The notes under the pieces were generated by a model. It was given only the letters and a program-made list of their open reading frames with translations. It had not been told where the DNA came from and searched no databases. The position numbers and the translations under genes are program-made. A stretch of DNA of 64,000 nucleotides from contig QFQP01000019.1 of NCBI GenBank assembly GCA_003243425.1, forward strand, positions 62,001 through 126,000. The letters are read 5' to 3'. Below are positions 16,029 through 24,579 of the stretch, one piece after another (positions within the stretch are counted from its first letter, which is position 1; each line of letters starts with the position of its first letter). The DNA is from Archangium gephyra (GTDB taxonomy: Bacteria > Myxococcota > Myxococcia > Myxococcales > Myxococcaceae).

Positions 16029-16862
16029 ATGCGCCCCTCTCTGCTTCTCGCGCTGATCCCGATTGTCTCTGCATGCGGAGACAATCTGACCTACCCCGAG
16101 CGACAGCCGTACGTGGGTGAGGCGGCGACACCGTTGGAGTGCGTTCCCAACCTCGACGGCCGCATCGACGCCACGGAGCTGCGCGCGGCGATCGGCGTTC
16201 CGCTGCGCTACCTCGCGAGTCCACCGGGCGCGAATCGCTCCGTGAACCTGGTGGGAGAGATCAACGGCAGCAACCAGCGCGTGTGGGATCTCGCGGCCGA
16301 CTTCTCGGACGACCGCGTCGCGAAGATCGAAGCGAGCGCCGTCACCAGCCACTGGTTCGCGGGCAGCTTCCCGAGCGGGCAGTGGGCAGCGCCGCTCGAC
16401 CTCGGCGGCAGCCTCATCGGCGTGTACCTGAACGACGGAGAGAACGTGCTGCTGCTCGGCTATGCGACGCGCGACGAGAACCCGCCGACGGGAAAGACGC
16501 TCGTGGTCTACACCAACCCCGTCGCCGTCTACCGGTTCCCGCTCGAGGTCGGGAAGGAGTGGATCAGCGTGAGCACCGTGGTGAACGGCCTCGTGCAGGG
16601 GCTGCCGTTCGCGGGGCGCGACAGCTACGCGTTCAAGGTCGAGTCGGCGGGACAGCTCGAGCTCCCCGACGTGACCTTCACGCAGGCGCTGCGCGTGCGC
16701 ACCACGACCACCATCGAACCCGCAGTGGGGCCCGTCATCGTGCGTCGACAGACCGGTTGGGTCTTCGAGTGCTTCGGCGAAGTGGCGCGCGCCACCGCGC
16801 GAGACGGCGGAAACGCTGACGACTTCACGACCACCTCCGAGCTGCGCCGGCTCGGCCTCTGA
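16029..16862 (+). CDS. lipoprotein paralogous to 12506-13519
   Basis: 277 residues from ATG 16029, two bases after the corrected stop of the outer-membrane protein. It has its own signal peptide and lipobox (LIPIVSAC), which argues strongly against a true fusion. After Cys come CVPNLDGRIDATE, an EF-hand-like loop shared with the first lipoprotein of the cassette, a VGKEWISVSTVVNG segment, ALRVRTTTTIEP, and a WVFECFGEV...TSELRRL ending that also match. The shared architecture suggests two surface lipoproteins of one envelope complex with the barrel protein. The function is unknown. Confidence 0.8.
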   Translation: MRPSLLLALIPIVSACGDNLTYPERQPYVGEAATPLECVPNLDGRIDATELRAAIGVPLRYLASPPGANRSVNLVGEINGSNQRVWDLAADFSDDRVAKIEASAVTSHWFAGSFPSGQWAAPLDLGGSLIGVYLNDGENVLLLGYATRDENPPTGKTLVVYTNPVAVYRFPLEVGKEWISVSTVVNGLVQGLPFAGRDSYAFKVESAGQLELPDVTFTQALRVRTTTTIEPAVGPVIVRRQTGWVFECFGEVARATARDGGNADDFTTTSELRRLGL

Positions 16863-16878
16863 CAAGAAGGAGCGACAC

Positions 16879-17166
16879 ATGCAGCTCTGGGATCAATGGA
16901 AGAAGGGCTTCGACGTCTGGGAACAGAAGACGGCCGACGTGCTCGAGACGATGCTCAAGTCGGAGACGGTGCTCTCGCCGCTCGGCACGATGCTGACCGC
17001 GGGCCTCAAGGTGAAGCAGGCCGGCGAGAAGGCGGCCGCGAGCTGGTGGTCGACGCTGGGCCTGCCCACGCGCCGCGAGCAGGAGCGCACGCTGCACGCG
17101 CTCAATCAGATTCAGAGCCGTCTCATCGATCTCGAAGAGCGTCTTGCGAAGCTCGACAAGCACTGA
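16879..17166 (+). CDS. short PhaE/phasin-like protein
   Basis: 95 residues starting at ATG 16879 after AAGGAG. Helical and amphipathic: LWDQWKKGFDVWEQKTADVLETM at the start, a Trp-Trp segment (AASWWSTLGLPTRREQ) and a coiled C-terminus (LNQIQSRLIDLEERLAKL). The Leu-Pro-Thr-Arg followed by a coiled coil resembles the C-terminal part of PhaE, the partner subunit of class III PHA synthases, but normal PhaE is about 350 residues. It is the first of three tightly spaced genes with the ligase (9 bp on) and phaC, so it is likely a synthase partner or a granule-binding phasin. Confidence 0.65.
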   Translation: MQLWDQWKKGFDVWEQKTADVLETMLKSETVLSPLGTMLTAGLKVKQAGEKAAASWWSTLGLPTRREQERTLHALNQIQSRLIDLEERLAKLDKH

Positions 17167-17175
17167 GGAGCCACC

Positions 17176-18912
17176 ATGGACATCACGCCTTTCCTCGAAC
17201 TGAAGCCGGCGCCGCGCGCGATCTTCGATGCATTGCCGGAGCGCAAGTCCCGCCCGCGCTTCATGCTCCCGACGCCGGACGGTGACTGGCGCGTGGTGAC
17301 CTGGGCTGCGTACGCGAAGGGCATTCGCAACGCAGCGTTGTTCCTCTCGTCGGTGGGCCTGCAGTCCGGAGACCGCGCGGCGATCTTCGCGCCGAACTCG
17401 GTGGAGTGGATCAGCGCGGCCATGGCCATTCAGGCCGTCGGCGGCGTGATGGTGCCGGTGTACCCGGCGAACACCACGCCGCAGGCCGCGTACGTCATCG
17501 AACACTCCGACACCAAGGTGTTGTTCGTGGACACCCCGGCGCTGCTGCAGCGCGTGTTCGAAGGCTGGAGCGCGTACGCCAACGTCACCCGCATCGTCAC
17601 CCTGTGCACGACGCCCATCGATCCCGGGCCGATCATCGAGCAGATGCGGAGCAAGGGGCTCAGCGTGCCGCCGATCGCGGAGATCGAACGCAAGCTGGTC
17701 TCGTGGAACCGGGTGCAGGCCGTCGGCGCTGCGCGCGATCAAGAAGCCCCCGGCGAGTTCGAACGTGCGCTGGCCGCGGTGTCGATCGAGCAGACCGCGC
17801 AGATGCTCTACACGAGCGGCACGTCAGGGAACCCGAAGGGCGTTCCGTTGACGCACAAGAACGTGGGCGTGAATGGCGCCGACTGGCTCAAGAACAACGC
17901 GCCGCTGCTCGAGAAGAACGACGTCGACGTGCTGTGGTTGCCGATGAGCCACATCTTCGGGTTCGGCGAAGCGTGTCTGGGCAACACGCTGGGCTGGGTC
18001 ACGTACATGTCGGAGCCCACGAAGGTGTTGAACCACCTCCAGGAGTGCCGGCCGAACATCTTCATGAGCGTGCCTGCGGTCTGGGAAAAGCTCGCGATGG
18101 CGGCGATGAGCGAGACCGACCCGGTGAAGCGTCGTGCTGCACTGCACAAAGTCACCGGTGGCGATCTGCGCTTCTGCCTGTCGGGCGGCGCGGGGTTGAA
18201 GCGCGAAGTGAAAGAGCTGTTTCACGCGTGCGGCCTGTTGATCATCGAAGGCTACGGGCTGACCGAGACGTCGCCGACGTTGACGCTCAATCGCCCCGAC
18301 GCGTTCCGCTTCGATTCGGTCGGCAAGGTGATGCCGTCGGTGCAGCTCAAGCTCGCGGAAGACGGCGAGATCCTCGCCAGAGGGCCCACGGTCTTCGGCG
18401 GGTACCACAAGGATCCCGCCGCCACGGCCGAAGCCTTCACCGAAGACGGCTGGCTCAAGACCGGTGACGTGGGCCGCTTCACCGACGATGGCTTCCTGCA
18501 GATCATCGACCGCAAGAAGGACATTCTGGTGACTGCGGGTGGAAAGAACGTGCCGCCGGCGAACATCGAGCTGCGCTTCCGCGACGACCCGTTCATCCAC
18601 ACCGTCGTCGTCTACGGCGACGCGAAGAAGTACCTGGTGGCGGCGGTGTGGCTGCACGAGCAAGCGGTCGACGCGCACCTCGAGAAGTCGGGCGTCGCCG
18701 CCGGTGCACGCGACGAGGCCCGCCGGGCGCTGGTGCAGACCCGCATCGACACCGTCAACTCCCAGCTGGCGTCCTTCGAGTCGATCAAGAAGTTCCAGAT
18801 CATCGACGCACCGATCACCGTCGAGAGTGGCTTGTTGACCAGCACGCTGAAGGTGCGTCGCAAGGAGGTCTACAAGCAGTTCGGCTCGCGCCTCGAGGCA
18901 CTGTACGAATGA
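17176..18912 (+). CDS. AMP-dependent acyl-CoA synthetase
   Basis: 578 residues. The adenylate-forming motif is at 211-229 (LYTSGTSGNPKGVPLTHKN), followed by GYGLTETSP, the TGDVG motif and the DRKKD hinge (IDRKKDILVTAGGKNV). The overall shape fits long-chain fatty acyl-CoA synthetases (FAA1/FadD15 type). It would activate a fatty or hydroxy acid with ATP and CoA. Its stop overlaps the phaC start (ATGA), so it probably feeds acyl-CoA into PHA synthesis. The gene carries an internal copy of the PhaR-box sequence at 18135-18149. Chain-length preference is not readable from the sequence. Confidence 0.88.
   Translation: MDITPFLELKPAPRAIFDALPERKSRPRFMLPTPDGDWRVVTWAAYAKGIRNAALFLSSVGLQSGDRAAIFAPNSVEWISAAMAIQAVGGVMVPVYPANTTPQAAYVIEHSDTKVLFVDTPALLQRVFEGWSAYANVTRIVTLCTTPIDPGPIIEQMRSKGLSVPPIAEIERKLVSWNRVQAVGAARDQEAPGEFERALAAVSIEQTAQMLYTSGTSGNPKGVPLTHKNVGVNGADWLKNNAPLLEKNDVDVLWLPMSHIFGFGEACLGNTLGWVTYMSEPTKVLNHLQECRPNIFMSVPAVWEKLAMAAMSETDPVKRRAALHKVTGGDLRFCLSGGAGLKREVKELFHACGLLIIEGYGLTETSPTLTLNRPDAFRFDSVGKVMPSVQLKLAEDGEILARGPTVFGGYHKDPAATAEAFTEDGWLKTGDVGRFTDDGFLQIIDRKKDILVTAGGKNVPPANIELRFRDDPFIHTVVVYGDAKKYLVAAVWLHEQAVDAHLEKSGVAAGARDEARRALVQTRIDTVNSQLASFESIKKFQIIDAPITVESGLLTSTLKVRRKEVYKQFGSRLEALYE
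18135..18149. promoter_or_regulatory. PhaR-box-like sequence inside the ligase gene
   Basis: TGCTGCACTGCACAA is identical over 15 bases to 11235-11249 upstream of the SDR reductase. Here it encodes the Ala-Leu-His-Lys part of the ligase, so it could be a coincidence of coding or an intragenic operator about 760 bp upstream of phaC. Confidence 0.4.
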
Positions 18913-19967
18913 AGCGCTTCACCAACCTCTTCAGCCTCCCCTTCCGCCCGAAACCGCAGGTGGGCATGACGCCCGCCGACGTCTTCTACGCCGAGAACAA
19001 GTGGAAGCTGCTGCGCTACCGCCCGCGCCCCGGAGGCCTCGCGCACCAGACCCCGCTGCTGCTGGTGCCGTCGCTCATCAACCGCCATTACGTGCTCGAT
19101 CTGATGCCCGGCAAGTCGTTCGCCGAGTTCATGGTCGCGCAGGGCTTCGACGTGTTCTGCATCGACTGGGGAACACCGGGCGACGAAGACCGGTTCGTCA
19201 CCTTCGACGACATCGTCGACGTGGCGCTGGGCCGGGCGCTGCGTCGCGTGTCGTCGACGGTGCCGCACGGAAAGACGCACGTGCTCGGCTACTGCATGGG
19301 CGGCACGCTCATGGCGATTCATGGTGCGGTGCACAACGAGCACATCAAGTCGTTCGTGGCGCTCGCCGCGCCGGTGAAGTTTCAAGACGGGAGCCTGTTG
19401 TCGCGGTGGACGAACTCGAAGGGCTTCGATCTCGACACGCTCGTCGACGCCACCGGCACCGTGCCGTGGCAGTTGCTGCAGTCGGCCTTCCAGTTGCTGC
19501 GGCCCACGTTGCCGCTGATGAAAGCGGTGAACCTGCTCGACCGCGCGTGGAACGACGAATTTCTCGACGGCTTCCTCGCGCTCGAGACGTGGGGCAACGA
19601 CAACGTGTCGCTGCCCGGTGAGTTCTACCGGACCTACATTCGCGAGCTGTACCAGCGTGACGCGTTGATTCCCGGGCAGTTCGTCTTGAGCGGAGCGCGC
19701 GTCGATCTCAAGAAGCTGACCGCACCCACGCTGGCGGTGACCTTCGAGCACGACAACATCGTTCCCGGCCCGAGCGCGGCGGCGCTGATCGACGCGATTG
19801 GCGCAGACGACAAGCAGCACCTGCACCTGCCCGGAGGCCACGTGGGCGCCGTGGTGTCGAAGCACGCGGCCAAGTCGCTGTGGCCGCAGTTGGTGGCGTT
19901 CTACGAGAAGCACGATGGAGCGACCGCCAGGGCCGCGCCCACGAAGCGCAAGGCCGCCGCCCGCTGA
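18909..19967 (+). CDS. phaC: polyhydroxyalkanoate synthase, class III-like PhaC
   Basis: 352 residues, the short length of class III PhaC subunits (class I enzymes are near 600). The lipase-like box GYCMGG puts the catalytic Cys at 129; the partners are D282 in EHDNIVP and H311 in GGHVGA. The conserved FDVFCIDWGTPGDED block is present at 80-94. It polymerises 3-hydroxyacyl-CoA into PHA at the granule surface. ATG 18909 overlaps the ligase stop; the longer upstream frame lies inside the ligase. Class III enzymes need PhaE, and the short helical protein at 16879-17166 is the obvious candidate partner. Confidence 0.92.
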   Translation: MKRFTNLFSLPFRPKPQVGMTPADVFYAENKWKLLRYRPRPGGLAHQTPLLLVPSLINRHYVLDLMPGKSFAEFMVAQGFDVFCIDWGTPGDEDRFVTFDDIVDVALGRALRRVSSTVPHGKTHVLGYCMGGTLMAIHGAVHNEHIKSFVALAAPVKFQDGSLLSRWTNSKGFDLDTLVDATGTVPWQLLQSAFQLLRPTLPLMKAVNLLDRAWNDEFLDGFLALETWGNDNVSLPGEFYRTYIRELYQRDALIPGQFVLSGARVDLKKLTAPTLAVTFEHDNIVPGPSAAALIDAIGADDKQHLHLPGGHVGAVVSKHAAKSLWPQLVAFYEKHDGATARAAPTKRKAAAR

Positions 19968-19970
19968 ACG

Positions 19971-22469
19971 TCACCCGTCGAAGATGCCGTCCCAGTTTTC
20001 GGGAGGCGGCGTCTTCAACGCCTGCTCGCAGCGGCGCACGTACAGCGCGATCACTTCGTCTTCCGGCAGCTGCTTCTGCAGATCGCGGAACCCGTTGAGC
20101 GCGTCCTGGAACCTGCGTTCGCGCCAGGCGGTCCACGCCAGCTCGTGCGGCAAGGCCCACGCGAACCGGTCGGCACTCTCGAGCGGCGCCAGCAGCTCGT
20201 ACAGGTGCACCGGCTCGCCCGTGCGCCCCAGCCGAACCACGTCGACCGAGCGGAAGAGATACGTGTCCTTCGCTTCTTCGAAGAGCGACTCGCCGACCAG
20301 CGTGCGCACACCGTATTTCTTGGCGAGCGCCTCGAGCCGGAAGGCCGTGGCAACGGGCTCGCCCATCACCGTGTAGTTCACCCGGTGCGCGGTGCCCATT
20401 TCCCCGACGACCGCGTCACCCGTCTCCATGCCCGCGCGGAGGACGAGTTTGCGGCCCGTCTTCTCGCTCCAGAGCTTCGCGCGCTCTTCGAACCGGTGGT
20501 GCATGCGCAGTGCGGCTTCACAGGCTGACTCCGCGTCGTCGGGCGAGATGACCGGCGCGCCCCAGAAGGCCATCAGCCCGTCGCCGAGGTACTTGTCCAC
20601 GTGACCTCCGCGATCGAGGACGATCTCCGTCATCTCTTCGAGGTAGTGGCGCAGCACCTCGACCACCACGCGTGGCTCTTTCTCGTTCGACACGGCGGTG
20701 AAGCCCTCGATGTCGGAAAAGAAGACCGTCAGCTCGCGACGCTCGGGTTGCATGAGCGCCAGGTCGCGTTCGACGCGGCGCACGACGTCGGCGCGCACCG
20801 CACCACCCAGTGTCCGCAGCATGAACTCGCGAATGTTCTTCTCGAGCGTGCGCGCATAGCCGAGCGACGCGAGGAACGTGCCCGCACACGCCAGCACCGG
20901 CGCCACCATGGCCACCTGACGGCCCTGCGTGACGTAGAGCTGCCGCGCGAGCAGCGCTTGAACACCCAGCACCAGCGCCAGCGTCGTGACCCACGCGAGC
21001 CAACCCGGCCGGCGCGTGAGGCTCGACCAGGCCACCGCGAGAATGGCTCCGGTGAACGCGAGCGCGAGCGTCACCCAGAAGTCGGTCTCGGGCGCGACGC
21101 GGGTGATGCCCTCGCCCTTCATGGCGTTGGAGATGGCCTGCGCCCAGATCGCTCCGCGCGTCATGTCGCCCACCGCCGTCGAGAAACGCTGCGTGCCGCG
21201 CTCGTCGACCAGCACCACCACGCGCCCGGTGAGGTTGTTGTCGTAGTGACGAACGCCTCGACCCGAGTCGTCGTCTTCGCGGTTCACCAGCAGACGCCAC
21301 GCGGGAATGGCGCGCTTCATGGTGCCGCGCCCCGTGCGCCCCGCTTCGTCGGCGTTCCACCGCAACGTGAGGAAGCCCTGCGCGTCGACGGGCAGCGGCG
21401 GGCCCTCCGGCGCCTTGAGCACGCCGTTTTCCCAGGTGAAGGGCCCTTCACGGCTCGCCAGCGCGAACGTCGGCAGCAACACCTTCGACGAGATGACCAG
21501 CGGCACGGAGCGCACCACGCCGTCGGGGTCGCGCAGCAGGCGCGAGTTGGCGAGGCCGAGTTCCGGCAGCACCAGCGGCGCGACCGGCGCGTCGATGGAG
21601 CCCGCGCGAATCACTTCTTCCTGCGGCAGGCCCTTCACTTCGATCGCCGCGAGGTCGCGCAGCAGGTCGTCGGTCAGCACTTCGTTGGCGTCATCGTCGG
21701 GGGTGAGCCCGCGCGTCACCAACCCGCCTTTGAGCTCGAAGGAAGCCGCGAGCTCGCGGCGACGCGCGTCGCTCACCGCACCGGCCCACACTTCGAACCG
21801 CCCACCCTTCTCGAAGAGGTACGCGCTGGTGCGCTCCATCAACACGCGGCGCAACAGGGGCCACGCTTCAGCGCGCGTCGGCACCTCGGCGACGCGCAGC
21901 AGAAACGGCATCAACGGGCGATCGGGCGGCCGGCGATTGTCTCGGCGCCACTCGAAGGGCAGCACCACCGCGTCACCGAGCCGGGTGAGCGTCTGCGCGA
22001 ACAGCACGTCGTCGCTCTTGGGCGTCTCGCCTTTGCAGACGGCCAGCTGCCGCGGTGACACGTCGACGAACGAGCCGTCGACGTACACACGAATGGCGCC
22101 CTCACGAATGATCTGTTCGACGACGGAGCCGAGCAGCTCTCGCGGCCACGGGCGCATGGCCCAGTCGAGCCGCTCCGATTCGCGTGCGTTGTTCAGCGTC
22201 TCTTCGTCGATGTTGACGAGCACCACGTCGTCGGGACGTTCGGCGTCGGCGCCCAACGCGCGCGCGCGCCAGTCGACGGTCTTGAGCTCGAGTGACTCGA
22301 GCCAGATGCGCGGCAACGCGTGCCACACGGGGTCACCGTCGAAGTCGCGGCGATCGACCCGGTAGTACACGGCAGCCCCCAGCCCGAGCCCGATGAACGT
22401 GGCCCACAGAAACGCCACGCCGAACTTCTGCACGAATCGCCTGCCGGCGCTCTGAAGCGGGTTGGTCAC
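19971..22469 (-). CDS. CHASE2-domain adenylate cyclase
   Basis: About 832 residues from GTG 22469; a GTG at 22496 would abut the divergent gene and is less likely. One N-terminal membrane segment, a large extracytoplasmic CHASE2 sensor (DVVLVNIDEETL near the start, later LANSRLLRDPDGVVRSVPL), then three membrane segments (about 455-540) and a class III nucleotide cyclase domain. FSDIEGFT carries a metal Asp, DKYLGDGLMAFWGAP the substrate Lys and second metal Asp, and NYTVMG the adenine-specifying region. The transition-state Asn is replaced (VATAFRLE instead of the usual VN..ARLE) although the Arg is kept, so activity may be weak or need a partner chain. It would make cAMP in response to an external signal. 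Confidence 0.85.
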   Translation of the reverse strand: MTNPLQSAGRRFVQKFGVAFLWATFIGLGLGAAVYYRVDRRDFDGDPVWHALPRIWLESLELKTVDWRARALGADAERPDDVVLVNIDEETLNNARESERLDWAMRPWPRELLGSVVEQIIREGAIRVYVDGSFVDVSPRQLAVCKGETPKSDDVLFAQTLTRLGDAVVLPFEWRRDNRRPPDRPLMPFLLRVAEVPTRAEAWPLLRRVLMERTSAYLFEKGGRFEVWAGAVSDARRRELAASFELKGGLVTRGLTPDDDANEVLTDDLLRDLAAIEVKGLPQEEVIRAGSIDAPVAPLVLPELGLANSRLLRDPDGVVRSVPLVISSKVLLPTFALASREGPFTWENGVLKAPEGPPLPVDAQGFLTLRWNADEAGRTGRGTMKRAIPAWRLLVNREDDDSGRGVRHYDNNLTGRVVVLVDERGTQRFSTAVGDMTRGAIWAQAISNAMKGEGITRVAPETDFWVTLALAFTGAILAVAWSSLTRRPGWLAWVTTLALVLGVQALLARQLYVTQGRQVAMVAPVLACAGTFLASLGYARTLEKNIREFMLRTLGGAVRADVVRRVERDLALMQPERRELTVFFSDIEGFTAVSNEKEPRVVVEVLRHYLEEMTEIVLDRGGHVDKYLGDGLMAFWGAPVISPDDAESACEAALRMHHRFEERAKLWSEKTGRKLVLRAGMETGDAVVGEMGTAHRVNYTVMGEPVATAFRLEALAKKYGVRTLVGESLFEEAKDTYLFRSVDVVRLGRTGEPVHLYELLAPLESADRFAWALPHELAWTAWRERRFQDALNGFRDLQKQLPEDEVIALYVRRCEQALKTPPPENWDGIFDG

Positions 22470-22496
22470 GGCCGGCCCGACTATGCTTCCGCGCAC

Positions 22497-23387
22497 ATGA
22501 CCCCGTCACCCACATTCACCCGCGTTACCGCTGCGGTCCTCGCCGTCACCTCGTTCGGCGCGTGTGAGATCGTTCAGCTCGCGGAGCAGGCGGGCTCGAA
22601 GCAGGTGGCGGTGGGCACGCTGTTGCACACACCCGAGACCTACGTGCCCGCGGCCGCGTTCTCGTTCGACGACTACCTCGAGGGCTTCGCCGACGGCGGC
22701 GTGCCCGACCTCGACGCGGGCATCACGTTGCCGGCGTTCACTGCGGCCGCCGTGTTCTTCGGGCAGCGGCAGGGAGACAGCCTCGACTCGACGCCCATCG
22801 GTACGACGGGCGCCACGGGCACGCTGATTCAAGAAGGAGGCCCCACGTATCCACTCGAGGAGCTGGGTGAGGGCAACTACGCGTTGTCGATCGACGCGGG
22901 CGTCACGTACGTCAACGGCGGCAGCTACCGCTTCGAGTTCAGCCATGGCGGGCAGACGTACGTGACCGGCGTGAAGGACGCGCCGCCGCGCGAGAACATT
23001 CGCCAGCTGCACCCCGACACGGGCTTCATCGAGATGGACGCGAGGACCACGCTCACGCTCACGCGGCCCGACCCTTCGCTCGATGATGATCGCGACATCG
23101 CGTTCGTGAACGTGTTCCGCGTGGCCGGTGACGGTCAGGACCAGGCGCCGACGTGGACCAACATTCCGAGCGACGCGACGGGGCTCATCAAGCTGGTCGT
23201 GGCTCCGAACGATTGGAAGCGCACCACGGTGGTGATTCCCGAGACCGCGTTCCCGAACGCTGATGAGACCTACGTGGTGATGTTGATGACCGCGAAAATC
23301 GGCCTGCCGCAGTCGAAGAATCTGTTTTCGGCGTCGGCGGTGATTGCCGGTGCTGCCGACATCGGCATCGTGAAGACCCGCAAGTAG
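22497..23387 (+). CDS. hypothetical lipoprotein
   Basis: 296 residues from ATG 22497. A hydrophobic leader ends with SFGAC, a lipobox. The mature part is acidic and beta-rich with carboxypeptidase-regulatory-like stretches (YPLEELGEGNYALSID, GGSYRFEFSHGGQTY), which suggests an immunoglobulin-like envelope protein. I recognise no family. It diverges from the adenylate cyclase with almost no intergenic space, so promoter elements of either gene must lie inside the other's 5' coding region or the messages are nearly leaderless. It converges with the hypothetical gene that ends at 23388. Confidence 0.65.
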   Translation: MTPSPTFTRVTAAVLAVTSFGACEIVQLAEQAGSKQVAVGTLLHTPETYVPAAAFSFDDYLEGFADGGVPDLDAGITLPAFTAAAVFFGQRQGDSLDSTPIGTTGATGTLIQEGGPTYPLEELGEGNYALSIDAGVTYVNGGSYRFEFSHGGQTYVTGVKDAPPRENIRQLHPDTGFIEMDARTTLTLTRPDPSLDDDRDIAFVNVFRVAGDGQDQAPTWTNIPSDATGLIKLVVAPNDWKRTTVVIPETAFPNADETYVVMLMTAKIGLPQSKNLFSASAVIAGAADIGIVKTRK

Positions 23388-24293
23388 TCAATCGCGGACG
23401 AGCTGCAGCACGAGGCGGCCCGCGAGCTGTCGCGCCAGCAGAAAGCCGGTCAGGGCCTCCGCTTCGCCCGCCGAGAGCAGGTTGCGCCACTGCGCACCAT
23501 CGAGCGCCTCGGCCTCGAGCACGGCGCCACGCGCGCTCCACCGCACCCACTGGCCGCTCGGCAGCTTCAACGGCAACACACCCTTCACCGGCCACACCTG
23601 CGGCCGTGAATCGAGTGAAGCGTCGCCGCGAACGTCGGTCACGCCTTCGTCTGCATACAGCGTCGGAGGGGCGGCGCTCACATCGTCCGTCGAATCGTCG
23701 AACAGGTACTCGTAGCGCGACGGAATGCGGCCGGTGAGCGCATGGAGCGCCAGCACGCTCTCGTCTTCACCGAGGCGGCGCAGGTGGAGAATGCGCTGCC
23801 CGCCGGCGAGCACGCGCACTGCGAGGTTGAACACAGGTCGCTGCGAGGTCGCCAGGCGCGCCACGCGCTCGAACAACAGCGCCTTCATCGAATCGAGCTG
23901 GCCGGCGAACGAGGCTTCTCCGCTCGCGCTCGACGCGTCGATCTCTGCCAGCGCGGCCTCGAGCTTGAGCTGCGCCTCGCGCAGAAATTCGTTCGGCGCC
24001 GCCAGCGCTTCGGAGCCCGGCGAAGCTCCGAGGGCGGCGCGCGTGGCCCCGAGCAGCAGCGAGCCTTGATCGAGCAGCCGCTGACGCTCTTCCTTCCAAC
24101 GCCGGCGCGCTTCGCGATGCGCTGCGCGCAGCTCGTTCCAGGCGGCGTACGCGGGCTCGAGGGTCTCGACGGTGCGAGCACGCTCGAGGGCGCGCTCCCC
24201 GGCAACGACGAGCTCGGGCGCCAGGGCGGGCGCCTCGATGATCGACGACGCCGGCGTGTCTACCGGCGTGTCGTGCGGCAACTCCGACGACAT
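23388..24293 (-). CDS. hypothetical cytoplasmic protein
   Basis: 301 residues, Ala/Leu/Arg-rich, with a predicted helical coiled part (about 30-130) and a C-terminal beta-rich half containing SRYEYLFDD and LKLPSGQWVRWSARG. No signal peptide or membrane segment and no family recognised. The ATG at 24293 overlaps the stop of the YtxH-like gene by one base (TGATG), which makes it the last gene of the coupled membrane-protein cluster 25739-23388. It begins immediately after the stop of the convergent lipoprotein, with no terminator-like hairpin between them. Confidence 0.6.
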   Translation of the reverse strand: MSSELPHDTPVDTPASSIIEAPALAPELVVAGERALERARTVETLEPAYAAWNELRAAHREARRRWKEERQRLLDQGSLLLGATRAALGASPGSEALAAPNEFLREAQLKLEAALAEIDASSASGEASFAGQLDSMKALLFERVARLATSQRPVFNLAVRVLAGGQRILHLRRLGEDESVLALHALTGRIPSRYEYLFDDSTDDVSAAPPTLYADEGVTDVRGDASLDSRPQVWPVKGVLPLKLPSGQWVRWSARGAVLEAEALDGAQWRNLLSAGEAEALTGFLLARQLAGRLVLQLVRD

Positions 24294-24559
24294 CAGCTGG
24301 TGCGAATCGCCGACTCGACGGTCGACTTCACTTCTTCAGCGCCCTTGTTGATGCGTTCGCGCAGCTCACCGCGCAGCTTCTTGCCCGGCTTCTGCGCGAA
24401 GAGCAGACCGAGCCCCGCGCCCACGAGCACGCCCGCGCCGAAGATGGCCAGCGCCGGCACGAGCTTGTCGCCCGTCGAACGACGCGACTCGAGGCCGATG
24501 AGATCGAGCACGTCGTCTTTGTCCACGTCAGGAATGTGCTTCTGAAGTTTGCGCCACAT
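24293..24559 (-). CDS. YtxH-like small membrane protein
   Basis: About 88 residues from ATG 24559, which has GAGGGAG at good spacing; ATG 24577 would add six residues without a ribosome site. One membrane helix (ALAIFGAGVLVGAGLGLLFA) is followed directly by PGKKLRGELRERI and a charged amphipathic tail. This Gly-rich helix plus PGKKLR-type linker is the YtxH pattern; such proteins are associated with envelope or general stress. It belongs to a five- or six-gene cluster of similarly built small proteins. Confidence 0.72.
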   Translation of the reverse strand: MWRKLQKHIPDVDKDDVLDLIGLESRRSTGDKLVPALAIFGAGVLVGAGLGLLFAQKPGKKLRGELRERINKGAEEVKSTVESAIRTS

Positions 24560-24579
24560 GTCGATTGGCTCCCTCATTT

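Noticed and set aside
14406..16862. Single 818-residue fused protein
   Set aside because: A second signal peptide and lipobox lie in the middle, and a one-base correction in the C8 tract gives a proper barrel C-terminus.
20601..22058. 485-codon plus-strand frame opposite the CHASE2 cyclase
   Set aside because: Arg/His/Val-rich shadow with no motif; the cyclase on minus is convincing.
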